DNA of 64,000 bases, from positions 1,696,777-1,760,776 of the forward strand of contig OY282458.1 in NCBI GenBank assembly GCA_958296245.1, given 5' to 3'. The notes under the pieces are model-generated. The model was given only the letters and a program-made list of their open reading frames with translations. It searched no databases and was not told the origin of the DNA. Both the position numbers and the translations under genes were made by a program. Each line of letters opens with the position of its first letter. Position 1 is the first letter of the stretch. Origin of the DNA: an uncultured Dehalococcoidia bacterium (GTDB lineage: Bacteria; Chloroflexota; Dehalococcoidia; Lucifugimonadales; G958296245). Of the stretch, positions 1 to 8,483 are shown piece by piece.

Positions 1-216
1 GGGCGCGTGCTGTTGAGGTACTGCACCCCGGAGGGCGAGATCACCCCTGAAGCCAATCCCAACGGCTCCCTGGGCAACATCGCGGGCATCGTCAACGAGC
101 GCGGCAACGTCCTGGGGATGATGCCGCACCCAGAGCGCTGCTGCGAGCCGCTAATAGGCGGCGGCGACGGCGGATACGTATTCCGCTCGATACTGGAACA
201 CGCCGCCGTATGCTAG
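1..216 (+). CDS. purQ: Phosphoribosylformylglycinamidine synthase subunit PurQ, C-terminal part
   Basis: This is the end of the glutaminase subunit of FGAM synthase, which releases ammonia from glutamine for purine biosynthesis. The gene starts before the window. The visible 71 residues contain the family pattern [12 protein letters not shown] and the motif MPHPER, whose His and Glu complete the class I glutamine amidotransferase triad. The catalytic Cys lies outside the window. The stop overlaps the start of the next gene by 7 bases, so the two are probably translationally coupled. purL follows after two small transporter genes. A small three-component PurS/PurQ/PurL complex is expected, with purS probably upstream of the window (inference). 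Confidence 0.95.
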   Translation, partial: GRVLLRYCTPEGEITPEANPNGSLGNIAGIVNERGNVLGMMPHPERCCEPLIGGGDGGYVFRSILEHAAVC

Positions 217-632
217 GCATCGCCCTGTCCATATTGGCGGGCGCCGGATTCGGCGCCACCGCGGTGATCGTCCGCCTTAGCGTTCAGCATATGCGGCCCA
301 TCACCGTGACGTTGGTCTCCATAGTCGCAGGCGCCGTAATGACCCTGGCTGCCGCGTCGGCCATCGACGGCCGGGGCATGGTCGGAGTCGCAGCCGCCGC
401 CCTGCCGTGGTTCTTAGCCGCCGGGCTGCTGAACTTCCCCGCCGGACGCCTGCTCAACTTCACCGGCGTCTCATTGGCCGGAGTATCGCGGGCGAGTCTG
501 ATAGTCGGCGCCACGCCGCTGTTTGCCCTGGTGCTGGCCGTCGTACTCGGGGGCGAGTCCGTGAACGCTACCACCATCGCCGGCACCCTGGCCATCATCG
601 GCGGCCTGGCGCTCGTGTTGAGCCAGCAATGA
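210..632 (+). CDS. Half-size EamA-family transporter, first member of a pair
   Basis: A 140-residue membrane protein with about four or five hydrophobic segments and a single EamA-like repeat (drug/metabolite transporter superfamily). Normal EamA exporters have two such repeats and ten helices in one chain of about 300 residues. Here the second repeat is a separate gene that begins inside this stop codon. The ATG overlaps the purQ end, and no separate promoter is visible, so the gene belongs to the purine operon. The probable product is one subunit of a heterodimeric small transporter; the substrate is unknown. An old frameshift in a full-length gene is the alternative, but the clean ATG-A overlap argues for two real genes. 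Confidence 0.75.
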   Translation: MLGIALSILAGAGFGATAVIVRLSVQHMRPITVTLVSIVAGAVMTLAAASAIDGRGMVGVAAAALPWFLAAGLLNFPAGRLLNFTGVSLAGVSRASLIVGATPLFALVLAVVLGGESVNATTIAGTLAIIGGLALVLSQQ

Positions 633-1117
633 CCCGCCCTCCCACGTCCGCAGTGCGTCCGCTCATCGCGCCGCGGCGTCAGCTACTCCTTGGCTACGCA
701 GCCGCCGTGGGCGCGGCATTCTCGTTCGCCCTGGGCGCGTTGGTCGTCCGCAAGGCCGTGACCGACTACGCAACCCCGCTGGTGGCCGCCGCATACTCGA
801 TGATGTTCGGCTGCGCGGCGGTGACCTTGCTTGCGGGCCGAGGGGCTGTCGCCGAACTGAACAGAGCGTCTCGGGTAGGCTGGGCGCTGGCCGCGGCGGC
901 GGGCGTGGTCTCCTCCACAGCCGCAATCTGCTTCTACTTCGCTCTGAGCGCGGCCCCGGTCGTCCTGGTGGCGCCGCTCTCCGGGACCTCCCCCCTCTTC
1001 GCCATGCTGTTCACCATCATCTTCCTAAGGAGACTGGAGAGGGTCACCCCCCGCATGATAGCCGGGTGCGTCCTGGTGGTCGTCGGCGTGGCATTTATCG
1101 CCGTCGGGCGGAGTTGA
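629..1117 (+). CDS. Half-size EamA-family transporter, second member of the pair
   Basis: A 162-residue protein with one EamA-like unit. A short polar N-terminus is followed by about five hydrophobic helices and the typical C-terminal end with Gly- and Val-rich helices. The start is the ATG at 629, which overlaps the preceding stop as ATGA. The open frame extends further upstream, to 407, but that part is antisense-like Arg-rich text in another frame of the first half-gene. The product probably pairs with that first half to make a functional ten-helix exporter. Only 7 bases separate its stop from purL, so purQ, both transporter genes and purL look like one transcript. Substrate unknown. Confidence 0.75.
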   Translation: MTRPPTSAVRPLIAPRRQLLLGYAAAVGAAFSFALGALVVRKAVTDYATPLVAAAYSMMFGCAAVTLLAGRGAVAELNRASRVGWALAAAAGVVSSTAAICFYFALSAAPVVLVAPLSGTSPLFAMLFTIIFLRRLERVTPRMIAGCVLVVVGVAFIAVGRS

Positions 1118-1124
1118 AGAAGAT

Positions 1125-3317
1125 ATGGCCGTGACCAAAGAGATGATGGAGGCCCTCGCCCTCTCTGAAGCGGAGTACGAAGCCATTGTGGAGCGGCTTG
1201 GCCGAGAGCCCAACGAGCTCGAGGTCGGCCTGCTCGGCTCCCTATGGAGCGAGCACTGCGGCTACAAGCACTCCAAACCGCTCCTGCGGATGTTCACCAC
1301 GGAAAGCCCCAGGCTCCTAGCGGCCCTGGGCGCGGAGAACGCGGGCGCGGTCGACATTGGCGGCGGGCTCGCCATCGTGATGAAGATCGAGTCTCACAAC
1401 CACCCGTCCGCCATCGAGCCGTATGAAGGCGCCGCAACGGGCGTCGGCGGTATCGTCCGCGACATCTTCGCCATGGGCGCCCGGCCCATCGCGTTGCTGA
1501 ACTCCCTGCGGTTCGGCCCCCCGGAAGAGGGCCGCAACCGGTATCTCCTAGAGGGCGTCGTAGCCGGCATTGCGGGCTACGGCAACTGCATCGGCATCCC
1601 CAACGTGGGCGGTGAGATTGGGTTCTCACCCTCATACTCCGACAACCCCCTCGTAAACGCGATGTGCGTAGGCATCGTCCCAAAGGACCGCCTCGTTAAC
1701 GCAACTGTCGGCGCGCCGGGCAATCTGCTGGTCCTCGTGGGCGCCGAGACCGGGCGGGACGGCATCCACGGCGCTTCCGGCCTAGCGTCCCGCGCCTTCG
1801 AGGATAGGCAAGACCTCAGACCCGCCGTGCAGGTGGGGAACCCCTTCTTGGAGAAGGTGCTGATGGAGGCATGTATCGAGGCCGCCCGCATGGACGGCGT
1901 CGCAGGCGTTCAGGACCTGGGCGCCGCGGGGTTGTCGTCAGCCAGCGCCGAGGCTGCCGACCGGGCCGGGCTGGGCGCCGCCATCGACGTCTCCAAGGCC
2001 CCCAGGCGCGAGACCGCGATGACGCCCTACGAAGTCATGCTCTCAGAGTCACAGGAGCGCATGTTGGTGGTGGTGGAACAGGACGCGGCGGACCGCGTGG
2101 CCCGCGTCTTCAAGAAGTGGCGCCTGAACTCCACCGTAATAGGACACGCGACGGACGACGGCATGATCACCGTGTCGGAGGGAAAGGACGCCAGGGGCGC
2201 GCTCCCGGTATCTCTCCTCACTGACCCGCCTCAGTACCGCCCTCAAGGCGTCGAGCCGGAACGGCAACGCGAGCTTAGAGCGTATGGCCTGGACGCGCTG
2301 CCGCTGCCCAGCGAGCCGCCCTCGGAGGTCCTCCTGAAGCTCTTGGCCTCGCCCAACGTCGCCAGCAAGGAGTGGGTCTATCGCCAGTACGACCACCACG
2401 TAATGACCAACACGGTCGCCGGGCCCGGAACTGACGCCGCCGTACTGCGCATAAAGGGGACCCGCAAGGGCATCGCCCTAACGACGGACGGCAACGGCCG
2501 TTACTGCTCCCTGGACCCGTATCAGGGCGGCATGATAGCCGTCGCCGAGTCGTGCCGCAACATATCGACCGTCGGAGCAGAACCCATAGCCCTTACCGAC
2601 TGCCTCAATTTCGGAAACCCTGAGAAGCCCGACGTATACTTCCAGCTTGAGGAGTGCGTCAAAGGCATGGCCGCCGCCAGCGCGGCCTTTGGGGCGCCTA
2701 TCATTTCGGGCAACGTCAGCCTATACAACGAGACGCGCGGTCAGGGCATCTACCCGACGCCGATCATCGGCGCGCTGGGTTTGCTGGATGACGTAACCGC
2801 GCACGCCGCGATGGCTTTCCGGCACGAGGGCGACGCGGTGGTGCTTCTCGGGGCGGGTAACGTCGCTTCTCCCACTGCGTCCTTGTCCGGCAGCGAGTAC
2901 CTACAGGTCTTCCATGACTTGGTAGCAGGGCAGCCCGGCATCGACTTGGAGTTGGAGGCCGCAGTGCAGAAATGCTGCCGCAGCGCAGTCAGAGAGGGGC
3001 TGCTCAAGTCTGCCCACGACTGTTCGGACGGTGGGCTGGCCGTGGCCATCGCGGAATCGTGCATCGCCGGCGGCGTCGGCGTCACGATCGACTCCGCGCT
3101 CTCCGGGAGATGGGACGCAGCCCTGTTTGGCGAGTCTCAATCCCGCATCGTAGCCACGGTGTCACAGTCCCAACTACCCGACCTCCTCAGGCTCTGCGGC
3201 GATCTGGGTTGCCCGGCGTCTGCGGTAGGCACGGTGGGCGGCGACTCGATCAGGGTCGGCGGCGTGCTGGACGTCAGCGTCGCCGACGCGGCGGCGGCCT
3301 GGAGGACTCGGCCCTAG
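1125..3317 (+). CDS. purL: Phosphoribosylformylglycinamidine synthase subunit PurL
   Basis: The 730-residue synthetase subunit that converts FGAR, ATP and ammonia to FGAM in step four of purine biosynthesis. Its length fits the small bacterial PurL that works with separate PurS and PurQ, not the 1,300-residue fused type. The N-terminal WSEHCGYKHSKP motif (residues 41-52) carries the family's catalytic His. Further family motifs are ESHNHPSAIEPY near residue 88, VQDLGAAGLSS near 262 and ESQERML near 308. The C-terminal half repeats the AIR-synthase-like fold. The stop shares the bases CTAG with the stop of the convergent gene. Confidence 0.96.
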   Translation: MAVTKEMMEALALSEAEYEAIVERLGREPNELEVGLLGSLWSEHCGYKHSKPLLRMFTTESPRLLAALGAENAGAVDIGGGLAIVMKIESHNHPSAIEPYEGAATGVGGIVRDIFAMGARPIALLNSLRFGPPEEGRNRYLLEGVVAGIAGYGNCIGIPNVGGEIGFSPSYSDNPLVNAMCVGIVPKDRLVNATVGAPGNLLVLVGAETGRDGIHGASGLASRAFEDRQDLRPAVQVGNPFLEKVLMEACIEAARMDGVAGVQDLGAAGLSSASAEAADRAGLGAAIDVSKAPRRETAMTPYEVMLSESQERMLVVVEQDAADRVARVFKKWRLNSTVIGHATDDGMITVSEGKDARGALPVSLLTDPPQYRPQGVEPERQRELRAYGLDALPLPSEPPSEVLLKLLASPNVASKEWVYRQYDHHVMTNTVAGPGTDAAVLRIKGTRKGIALTTDGNGRYCSLDPYQGGMIAVAESCRNISTVGAEPIALTDCLNFGNPEKPDVYFQLEECVKGMAAASAAFGAPIISGNVSLYNETRGQGIYPTPIIGALGLLDDVTAHAAMAFRHEGDAVVLLGAGNVASPTASLSGSEYLQVFHDLVAGQPGIDLELEAAVQKCCRSAVREGLLKSAHDCSDGGLAVAIAESCIAGGVGVTIDSALSGRWDAALFGESQSRIVATVSQSQLPDLLRLCGDLGCPASAVGTVGGDSIRVGGVLDVSVADAAAAWRTRP

Positions 3318-4252
3318 ACGGCCTCCCTGGTCAGCAAGGCCCGCACGTGGGCCGGCGTCAGACAGGCCGTGATGAAGTCGTTTGCCGGCGTGGGAACGCC
3401 GACCTCCTTCCCGATGCGCGACACTGCGCCGTTCAGCACGTTCACCTCCAGCGGATTGCCCATCTGAAGGTCGTTGTACATCGAAGACATCATCTCGCCC
3501 CGAGACTCGACGAACTGGGACATCACCCCGTCGACGAATCCCTCACCCAGGCGGACTCCCCTGGCTTTCGCCACCGCGTCCACCTCGCACATCACCCTCC
3601 AAGTCATATCCTTCGTAACGGGTGTTTCCAGGACCTCGGTGAAGCTCGATCGTGTGATGCACGTCATCCCACTCAAGGCGCATATGTACGTCAGCTTCTC
3701 CCACAGGGCCTTGGGCGCGTCGTCCGAAAGCTCCGCTGCGATTCCCGCGCAGCGCAGCGCCTCCAGGACCGCCAAGGCTCTCTCGCTGCGGCTGCCGTCC
3801 TGCTCGCCGAACACGATGTTGCACGGCCCGCCGTCCTCCCGAACGACGCCCGGCTCCGTGCGCACGGCGTCGACGTAGGTCACGCCCAGCAGCACCTTCT
3901 CCCGTCCGAACGCCGCGCCAAGCTCATCTGCACTGCCGACCCCGTTCTGCAGGGTGAGTACCGCCGTATTCTCGCCCACAGCCGGACCGAGCAGCTCTAT
4001 CGCACTCACGTTGTCGTACCCCTTCACGCAGAAGAGCGCCAGGTCGGGAGGCGCCGCTTCCTGCGGGCGCTCGAACGCCGGCGGATGGACGACGAATCTG
4101 CCTGACGTGACGCTCTCGACACGCAGGCCGCTCTCTCTAATCGCGGCCAGCCCCGCGCCTCGCGCGACGAAGGTCACGTCCGCGCCTGAGCGGCAGAGCA
4201 CCGCCCCGTAGTAGCCGCCCACTGCACCGGCTCCCATCACCATGATTCTCAC
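3314..4252 (-). CDS. 2-dehydropantoate 2-reductase family protein
   Basis: A 312-residue NADPH-dependent reductase of the ketopantoate reductase family (ApbA/PanE), which makes D-pantoate for coenzyme A. The N-terminal nucleotide-binding motif GAGAVGGYYG is at residues 7-16. The family Lys lies in KALWEKLTY, and the C-terminal helical domain is complete. Start is GTG at 4252. Only one base separates it from the stop of the radC-like gene upstream on the same strand, so they are probably co-transcribed. No panB or panC is nearby, and many proteins of this family act on other 2-keto acids, so the pantothenate role is likely but not proven here. Confidence 0.85.
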   Translation of the reverse strand: MRIMVMGAGAVGGYYGAVLCRSGADVTFVARGAGLAAIRESGLRVESVTSGRFVVHPPAFERPQEAAPPDLALFCVKGYDNVSAIELLGPAVGENTAVLTLQNGVGSADELGAAFGREKVLLGVTYVDAVRTEPGVVREDGGPCNIVFGEQDGSRSERALAVLEALRCAGIAAELSDDAPKALWEKLTYICALSGMTCITRSSFTEVLETPVTKDMTWRVMCEVDAVAKARGVRLGEGFVDGVMSQFVESRGEMMSSMYNDLQMGNPLEVNVLNGAVSRIGKEVGVPTPANDFITACLTPAHVRALLTREAV

Positions 4253-4253
4253 G

Positions 4254-5057
4254 TCACCACCCCGTATCCGCCACGTTGCGCGTAATCTCCGCTACTCTAC
4301 CGATTCTATTTCTATCGATGCCGAAGCCCAATCCCCTGTCCTTCATGCTGACGTGACCCCGGGCGCCGATCACGACGTGATCCAGAAGCTCGATATCCAT
4401 CAGCTCGGCTCCCTCACGGATCTTGTTGGTTATCATCACGTCCTCGGCGCTGGGCGTCGGGTCCCCCGACGGGTGATTATGCACGACGATGATGAACGGA
4501 CAATTTGCCCTGACGGCGGGCCTCAGGACCTCGGCCACACGCACCATCGACGCGTTGACGGTGCCCTGGTACACCTGCTTGGAACCCATTACTTCGTTCT
4601 TGGTGGACAGCAGCAGGACGCGCAGCTGCTCTTGGTCCAACAGGCTCATCTCCGCCGCCAAGAGATGCTCTACGTCCCGAGGCGAGCTTATCTTGGCGCG
4701 GTCATCGGGGCTCAGGGATACCAGCCTTTTGCCCAACTCCAAGCCCGCCTGGATCTGGCACGCCTTGGCATCGCTGATCCCGTGTATCTTGCACAACTCC
4801 TCGTGCGTGACGCTGCCGACTCCACGAAGCCCCATCTCCCCAAGCACGCGAGCAGACATATTCAAGACGCTCTCGCCCTTGGTCCCCGACCGCAGCAAGA
4901 TGGCAATCAGCTCGGAGTTGCTCAGCGCCCCGGCGCCCAACGCCTTCAGACGCTCACGGGGGCGCTCGGAGGGCAGAAGGTCCCGGATCATCGTCGTGTA
5001 CGGCGCCCCGGCCACGAATCCCTCCCCTTTATGCTCGGAGGCTCTCGGGCGCTCCAC
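4254..5057 (-). CDS. radC: RadC-family JAB/MPN-domain protein
   Basis: A 267-residue protein with the RadC layout. It opens with the segment RDLLPSERPRERL and a helix-hairpin-helix-like region. A C-terminal JAMM metal-binding domain follows, with VVHNHPSGDPTPSAED holding the two His and the Asp. The family is called DNA repair protein RadC, but its biochemical role is unsettled; the JAMM motif suggests a metal-dependent isopeptidase or nuclease-like activity. The GTG at 5057 gives the longest form. The ATG at 4991 (MIRDLL) matches the usual family start better; neither has a good ribosome-binding site. It is followed closely by the ketopantoate reductase gene. Confidence 0.88.
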   Translation of the reverse strand: MERPRASEHKGEGFVAGAPYTTMIRDLLPSERPRERLKALGAGALSNSELIAILLRSGTKGESVLNMSARVLGEMGLRGVGSVTHEELCKIHGISDAKACQIQAGLELGKRLVSLSPDDRAKISSPRDVEHLLAAEMSLLDQEQLRVLLLSTKNEVMGSKQVYQGTVNASMVRVAEVLRPAVRANCPFIIVVHNHPSGDPTPSAEDVMITNKIREGAELMDIELLDHVVIGARGHVSMKDRGLGFGIDRNRIGRVAEITRNVADTGW

Positions 5058-5087
5058 CGCGCCCGTTTGGGAGCACTGAGACCTCGC

Positions 5088-6044
5088 TCATCCGACCGAC
5101 GCCGGCAGGACTCCCGGAACCCCGCAGCACAGAAGCATTTCGCGGGTCCGTTCCCGGAATTGGTCCCGGACGTCCCTAGTCGGCGGCCTGCTCCGGCTGG
5201 ACCCCAGGCCGATCAGTTCCAGGCACAGCTTGTCCAGGTAGCCATCCCCGCCGGTATATCCGGCCATCTCCTCCCACACCTCATAGAATGGGATGACGAC
5301 GCGCACAAGCTCCCTTTGCGCCTCTGCGTACTCGCCGGCCTCCAACAACTCCCAGGTCCTGAGACCCCACTGCGGCCAGTAGTTCGTCGGGTGCAACTCG
5401 ATCCCGCGCGCGCCCATCATGTGGCTGGTCACGTAAGTCAGCCGATTGTCGATGACGCTCAGCCGGTCGGCATACCTGACCACCGCGCGCTCGAACGCCA
5501 TGAACGCCAGCCCCGGGGTCGACCACTTGAGCCCTACCACGTTAGGCGTCTCAGCGAGCCTGTCCACCATGTCCAGAGAAACGTTGCTGCTCGTCCAGAA
5601 GGTATTGTAGATGATGATGCCGACGTCGGCAGCCTCAGAGGCGGCCATGATGTACTCGTAGAAGTCGCCCTCCGTCGCCTCGAAGTAGTACGGCGGCGAC
5701 ACCTGCACGTACTCCGCCCCTGCACGCTCCGCCGCCTTGACGAGCTCCACGAGCTCGGCTGTGCTGGTGGTCTGCGCGCCCAGGATGACCGGCACCCTCC
5801 CCTCAGCCTCCTGTACCACCGCGTCGGTTAGCGCGACCCGTTCGTCGAAGGTCATGGTGGAGAAATCCCCAGCCGCCCCGCCCGCCAGCAACACGGAATT
5901 GCCCGTCTTCAAGCCTCCGTCTAGGAGGAACTTCACGTGCCGGCGCACCGCCGGGAGGTCGAGCGCAAGGTCGCCGTCTCTGAACATGGTCGGAATGGTC
6001 ACGTAGCACCCGCACAGCCGTCTTACACGTGTCTCTCTATCCAT
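5088..6044 (-). CDS. Dihydrodipicolinate synthase (DapA) family aldolase/lyase
   Basis: A 318-residue class I aldolase-type TIM barrel. Tyr146 in IIIYNTFW and Lys173 in GLKWS match the family's proton-relay Tyr and Schiff-base Lys. The usual GxxGE loop is altered to GGAAGDF, so a role in lysine synthesis is unlikely. A catabolic sugar-acid or keto-acid aldolase is more plausible. The start has a clear AGGGAGAAGG ribosome-binding site. A paralogue with the same YNT-W and LKWS motifs lies at 53.2 kb. Upstream is a family B repeat, then the class III aminotransferase gene on the same strand. Confidence 0.85.
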   Translation of the reverse strand: MDRETRVRRLCGCYVTIPTMFRDGDLALDLPAVRRHVKFLLDGGLKTGNSVLLAGGAAGDFSTMTFDERVALTDAVVQEAEGRVPVILGAQTTSTAELVELVKAAERAGAEYVQVSPPYYFEATEGDFYEYIMAASEAADVGIIIYNTFWTSSNVSLDMVDRLAETPNVVGLKWSTPGLAFMAFERAVVRYADRLSVIDNRLTYVTSHMMGARGIELHPTNYWPQWGLRTWELLEAGEYAEAQRELVRVVIPFYEVWEEMAGYTGGDGYLDKLCLELIGLGSSRSRPPTRDVRDQFRERTREMLLCCGVPGVLPASVG

Positions 6045-6084
6045 ACCTTCTCCCTTCCATCGGACTGCGGGACGGGACGCCGCA

Positions 6085-6176
6085 GGCTGCCCCTAAGTAG
6101 GCAGCGGGCATTATTCTGAGGGACATCCTCAGACTCCCGGCGAGGGCCTCGCCCCTCTGCACACCCCGTATTCCCC
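6085..6176 (-). repeat. Family B hairpin repeat, copy B1
   Basis: Fills the gap between the DapA-family gene and the aminotransferase gene. It contains the family hairpin CTGAGG-N5-CCTCAG (about 6116-6132). The shared tract follows: CAGACTCCCGGCG, then GCCCCTCTGCAC and CCCGTATT. The same blocks recur near 53.0 and 61.2 kb in this orientation, and inverted near 16.9, 30.6 and 46.7 kb. Confidence 0.75.
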
Positions 6177-6182
6177 AGCCTG

Positions 6183-7469
6183 TTAGCCCTCCAGCCGCTC
6201 GATGGCCGACTCGAATGCGTTTATGGTCAGCCGTATGTCATCGTCGTCGTGGGCAGTCGAAACGTAGTACTTGGTGTCACCCTTGAACACGCCGTGCTCG
6301 AGTAGGAGCCTGTTGAATCGCGTCACCTTCTCCTTGTCTGCCGAAAGCGTCGAGCGGTAGTCTACTATCTCCTCGTCTGTGAAGTAGACGTCGAAGAGGA
6401 CCGACTCGCCCACCACCTGCGCCGGTATCTCCGCCTGGTTCAGCAACCGCTGGAGCGCGTCCTTGACGCGCTGTCCGTTCGCGAACAGCCTTTCGTACGT
6501 CCCTTCACGCCGGAGCACCCTCAGGGTCGCCAGTCCCGCCGCCGCCGCAACGGGGTTGCCGTTCAGGGTGCCGATCTGGGGCATGAGACCGCCCTTCTCC
6601 ATCCTCGCGGGATCGAAGTGCTCCATGATCTCATCCCTGCCGACCACCGCGGACAACGGAAAGCCTCCCGCAACGACCTTGCCCAGCGTGCAGATGTCGG
6701 GCGTGACGCCGTAGTATTGCTGCGCCCCGCCGTAGGCAAACCGGAATCCCGTGACTATCTCGTCGAAGATGAGCGGCAGCCCGTACTGCTCAGTGACCTC
6801 GCGCAGACCCTCCAAGAACCCCGGACGCGGCGGTATCACCCTCTGGAAAGGCTCCACGATCACCCCCGCCAACTCGTCGTGATGCCGCTCGACGATGGCC
6901 GACGTGGTCTCAATGTCGTTGAACGGAGCGATCAGCACCTCGGCTTGGACCGACGCAGGAATCCCCGGCGAGTCGGGAGCGGCAGACGGGAAATCGGGAG
7001 GGTGGGTGGGCCACATGCTCATCAACGAGTAGTCGTTCATGCCATGAAAGCCGCCCTCGAACTTGAGTATCTTGTCACGGCCGCGGAACGCCCTGGCGGC
7101 CCGCATGGCATAGTGCGTCGCCTCCGTTCCGCTGCTGAGGAAGCGTACCTTCCCGGCGCATGGCGCCGCGCCGGCTATCTCCTCGGCCAGCAGGACTGCC
7201 TGCTCGTTCAACGCGAAGAAGGTGGAACCCCGGGCCGCCTGCTCCTGTACGGCCTCGACCACCTCAGGATGCGCGTGTCCTATGAGCATGGGGCCCGACC
7301 CCAGCAGATAGTCCACGTACTCGTTGCCGCTCATGTCCCATACCCGGCTGCCCTTGCCCTCCCGCACGACCAGATCGTAGTACAGGTTCCCTTGGCTGCC
7401 TCCAGGCAGCACCGCGCGGGCGCGCTCCAAGACGTCTTTTTCCCGTGCAGTAGTCTCTCTTGCGGGCAC
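6183..7469 (-). CDS. Class III pyridoxal-phosphate aminotransferase (glutamate-1-semialdehyde mutase-like)
   Basis: A 428-residue PLP enzyme. SSGTEA (residues 112-117) binds the phosphate, FDEIVTGFR (about 235-243) holds the cofactor Asp, and Lys264 in TLGKVVAGGF forms the Schiff base. The family includes HemL and many omega-aminotransferases. The best overall match is to HemL-like proteins, but no haem genes are nearby and the sequence departs from classical HemL, so the substrate is open. The open frame extends 64 codons further, into the divergent gene. GTG at 7469 is preferred because AAGGAGG lies just upstream of it. Confidence 0.85.
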   Translation of the reverse strand: MPARETTAREKDVLERARAVLPGGSQGNLYYDLVVREGKGSRVWDMSGNEYVDYLLGSGPMLIGHAHPEVVEAVQEQAARGSTFFALNEQAVLLAEEIAGAAPCAGKVRFLSSGTEATHYAMRAARAFRGRDKILKFEGGFHGMNDYSLMSMWPTHPPDFPSAAPDSPGIPASVQAEVLIAPFNDIETTSAIVERHHDELAGVIVEPFQRVIPPRPGFLEGLREVTEQYGLPLIFDEIVTGFRFAYGGAQQYYGVTPDICTLGKVVAGGFPLSAVVGRDEIMEHFDPARMEKGGLMPQIGTLNGNPVAAAAGLATLRVLRREGTYERLFANGQRVKDALQRLLNQAEIPAQVVGESVLFDVYFTDEEIVDYRSTLSADKEKVTRFNRLLLEHGVFKGDTKYYVSTAHDDDDIRLTINAFESAIERLEG

Positions 7470-7508
7470 CTCGCCCTCCTTGCCTTTGATGCGCGTTTGC
7501 CGCCGGGG

Positions 7509-7541
7509 ATTATAGCAGACGCCAATCGAGTCCAATATAAT
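7509..7541. promoter_or_regulatory. Overlapping divergent promoter region
   Basis: Between the aminotransferase start (7469, minus) and the RraA-like start (7597, plus) there are two perfect TATAAT boxes. One reads on the minus strand (7509-7514) and one on the plus strand (7536-7541). No good -35 box is seen for either at 17-18 bp. The back-to-back arrangement suggests that the two genes share a control region. Confidence 0.45.
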
Positions 7542-7596
7542 CGCGTGAAAGGAATCCTCAAGCGGCCCGGTAGGCGGCCCGCAGGAAGGAACACCG

Positions 7597-8310
7597 ATGG
7601 AGAGAGCATCCGCCGAAGTCATCAACGCCCTGAAGGAATTCGATTCAGCAACCGTCTTCAACGCGGTCGTAGAGATGCAGGGGGCCTCCCAAGGAGGCCG
7701 CGAGCTGGAGGAGGCCGGGGGCCAACCCGAATGCTACGCCGGCCCGGAGATGAGGTGCATGCTTCCGAAACTGGGCCGCGCCGTGGGCTACGCCGTAACC
7801 TGCGAGATCACCCCGTTGGACGCCGATTCTCCCGCCATCCCGTGGGACGAGTTCTACGACACCTTGGACCGGACGCCCGGCCCCATCGTGGCCGTCTACA
7901 AGGACGTGGACTCACGCCCCGGACGCGGCGCGTCCTTCGGGGACGGCATAGCCGCCGCGCACAGGATGTTAGGTGTAACCGGGGTACTGGTGGACGGCTC
8001 CGTCAGAGACCTGGAGGGCATCGAGCGCGTCGGCCTGCCCATCTGGGGCGCGGGGCAGGTACCGGGCCACGGCGTATTCTCCCTGCTGCGCGTCAACTCG
8101 TCGGTTACCATAGCCGGCCTGCGGATCAATCCCGGCGAGCTCATCGTCGCGGACAGCGACGGAGTGACCAAGGTCCCCGAGGGGTTCGACGCAGCGGGGG
8201 TGCTCGACGCAGCCCGCAAGGTGCGCGACTACGAGTCCAGCTTCCACGCCCTATTCGACGACCCAGACGTCAACCTAGCCAAGATTAAGGAGTGGCGGGA
8301 GAGCCACTGA
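7597..8310 (+). CDS. RraA-like protein (possible HMG/CHA aldolase or demethylmenaquinone methyltransferase-like)
   Basis: A 237-residue protein of the RraA/MenG-like fold. The core VTGVLVDGSVRDLEGIERVGLPIWG matches the family's VDG-x-RD block, whose Arg-Asp binds metal and substrate in HMG aldolases. GELIVADSDGVTKVP is the second conserved block. Members either inhibit RNase E (RraA) or act as 4-hydroxy-4-methyl-2-oxoglutarate/oxaloacetate lyases. The surroundings here are catabolic, and a lyase role is the better guess. The protein is longer than RraA (about 160 residues), with extra N-terminal sequence. The ATG has AGGAAGGA upstream. Confidence 0.8.
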   Translation: MERASAEVINALKEFDSATVFNAVVEMQGASQGGRELEEAGGQPECYAGPEMRCMLPKLGRAVGYAVTCEITPLDADSPAIPWDEFYDTLDRTPGPIVAVYKDVDSRPGRGASFGDGIAAAHRMLGVTGVLVDGSVRDLEGIERVGLPIWGAGQVPGHGVFSLLRVNSSVTIAGLRINPGELIVADSDGVTKVPEGFDAAGVLDAARKVRDYESSFHALFDDPDVNLAKIKEWRESH

Positions 8311-8342
8311 CTGAACAGTTATCTACGACAGAATCAGAGACC

Positions 8343-8405
8343 GTTGAGACCGTTGACACCAGTTGACACCAAAGGTTGACACGGAGGGGTGGATGCGTGT
8401 TAAAT
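8343..8405 (+). promoter_or_regulatory. Promoter with four GTTGA repeats upstream of the ABC importer operon
   Basis: Four near-identical 9-mers, GTTGAGACC, GTTGACACC, GTTGACACC and GTTGACACG, begin at 8343, 8352, 8362 and 8375. The last contains a consensus -35 TTGACA (8376-8381), followed after 18 bp by a fair -10 TTAAAT (8400-8405). The array could be an operator or alternative -35 boxes. The leader to the start codon is about 70 bases. Confidence 0.5.
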
Positions 8406-8483
8406 ATCCTGCGTCGTCGCGCCTGAACGTAGGCGCAGAAGTTGTAAAGGTAGCAGCAAGAATTTTGTAGGAGGAGGATCTAC

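Noticed and set aside
6183-7469. Naming the aminotransferase hemL
   Set aside because: Class III fold is clear, but no haem genes are near and HemL-specific features could not be confirmed by eye.
4242-8288. Long plus-strand frames (529 and 556 codons) across 4.2-8.3 kb
   Set aside because: Arg-, His- and Leu-rich shadows antisense to the RadC-like, DapA-family and aminotransferase genes, which have clear motifs on the minus strand.
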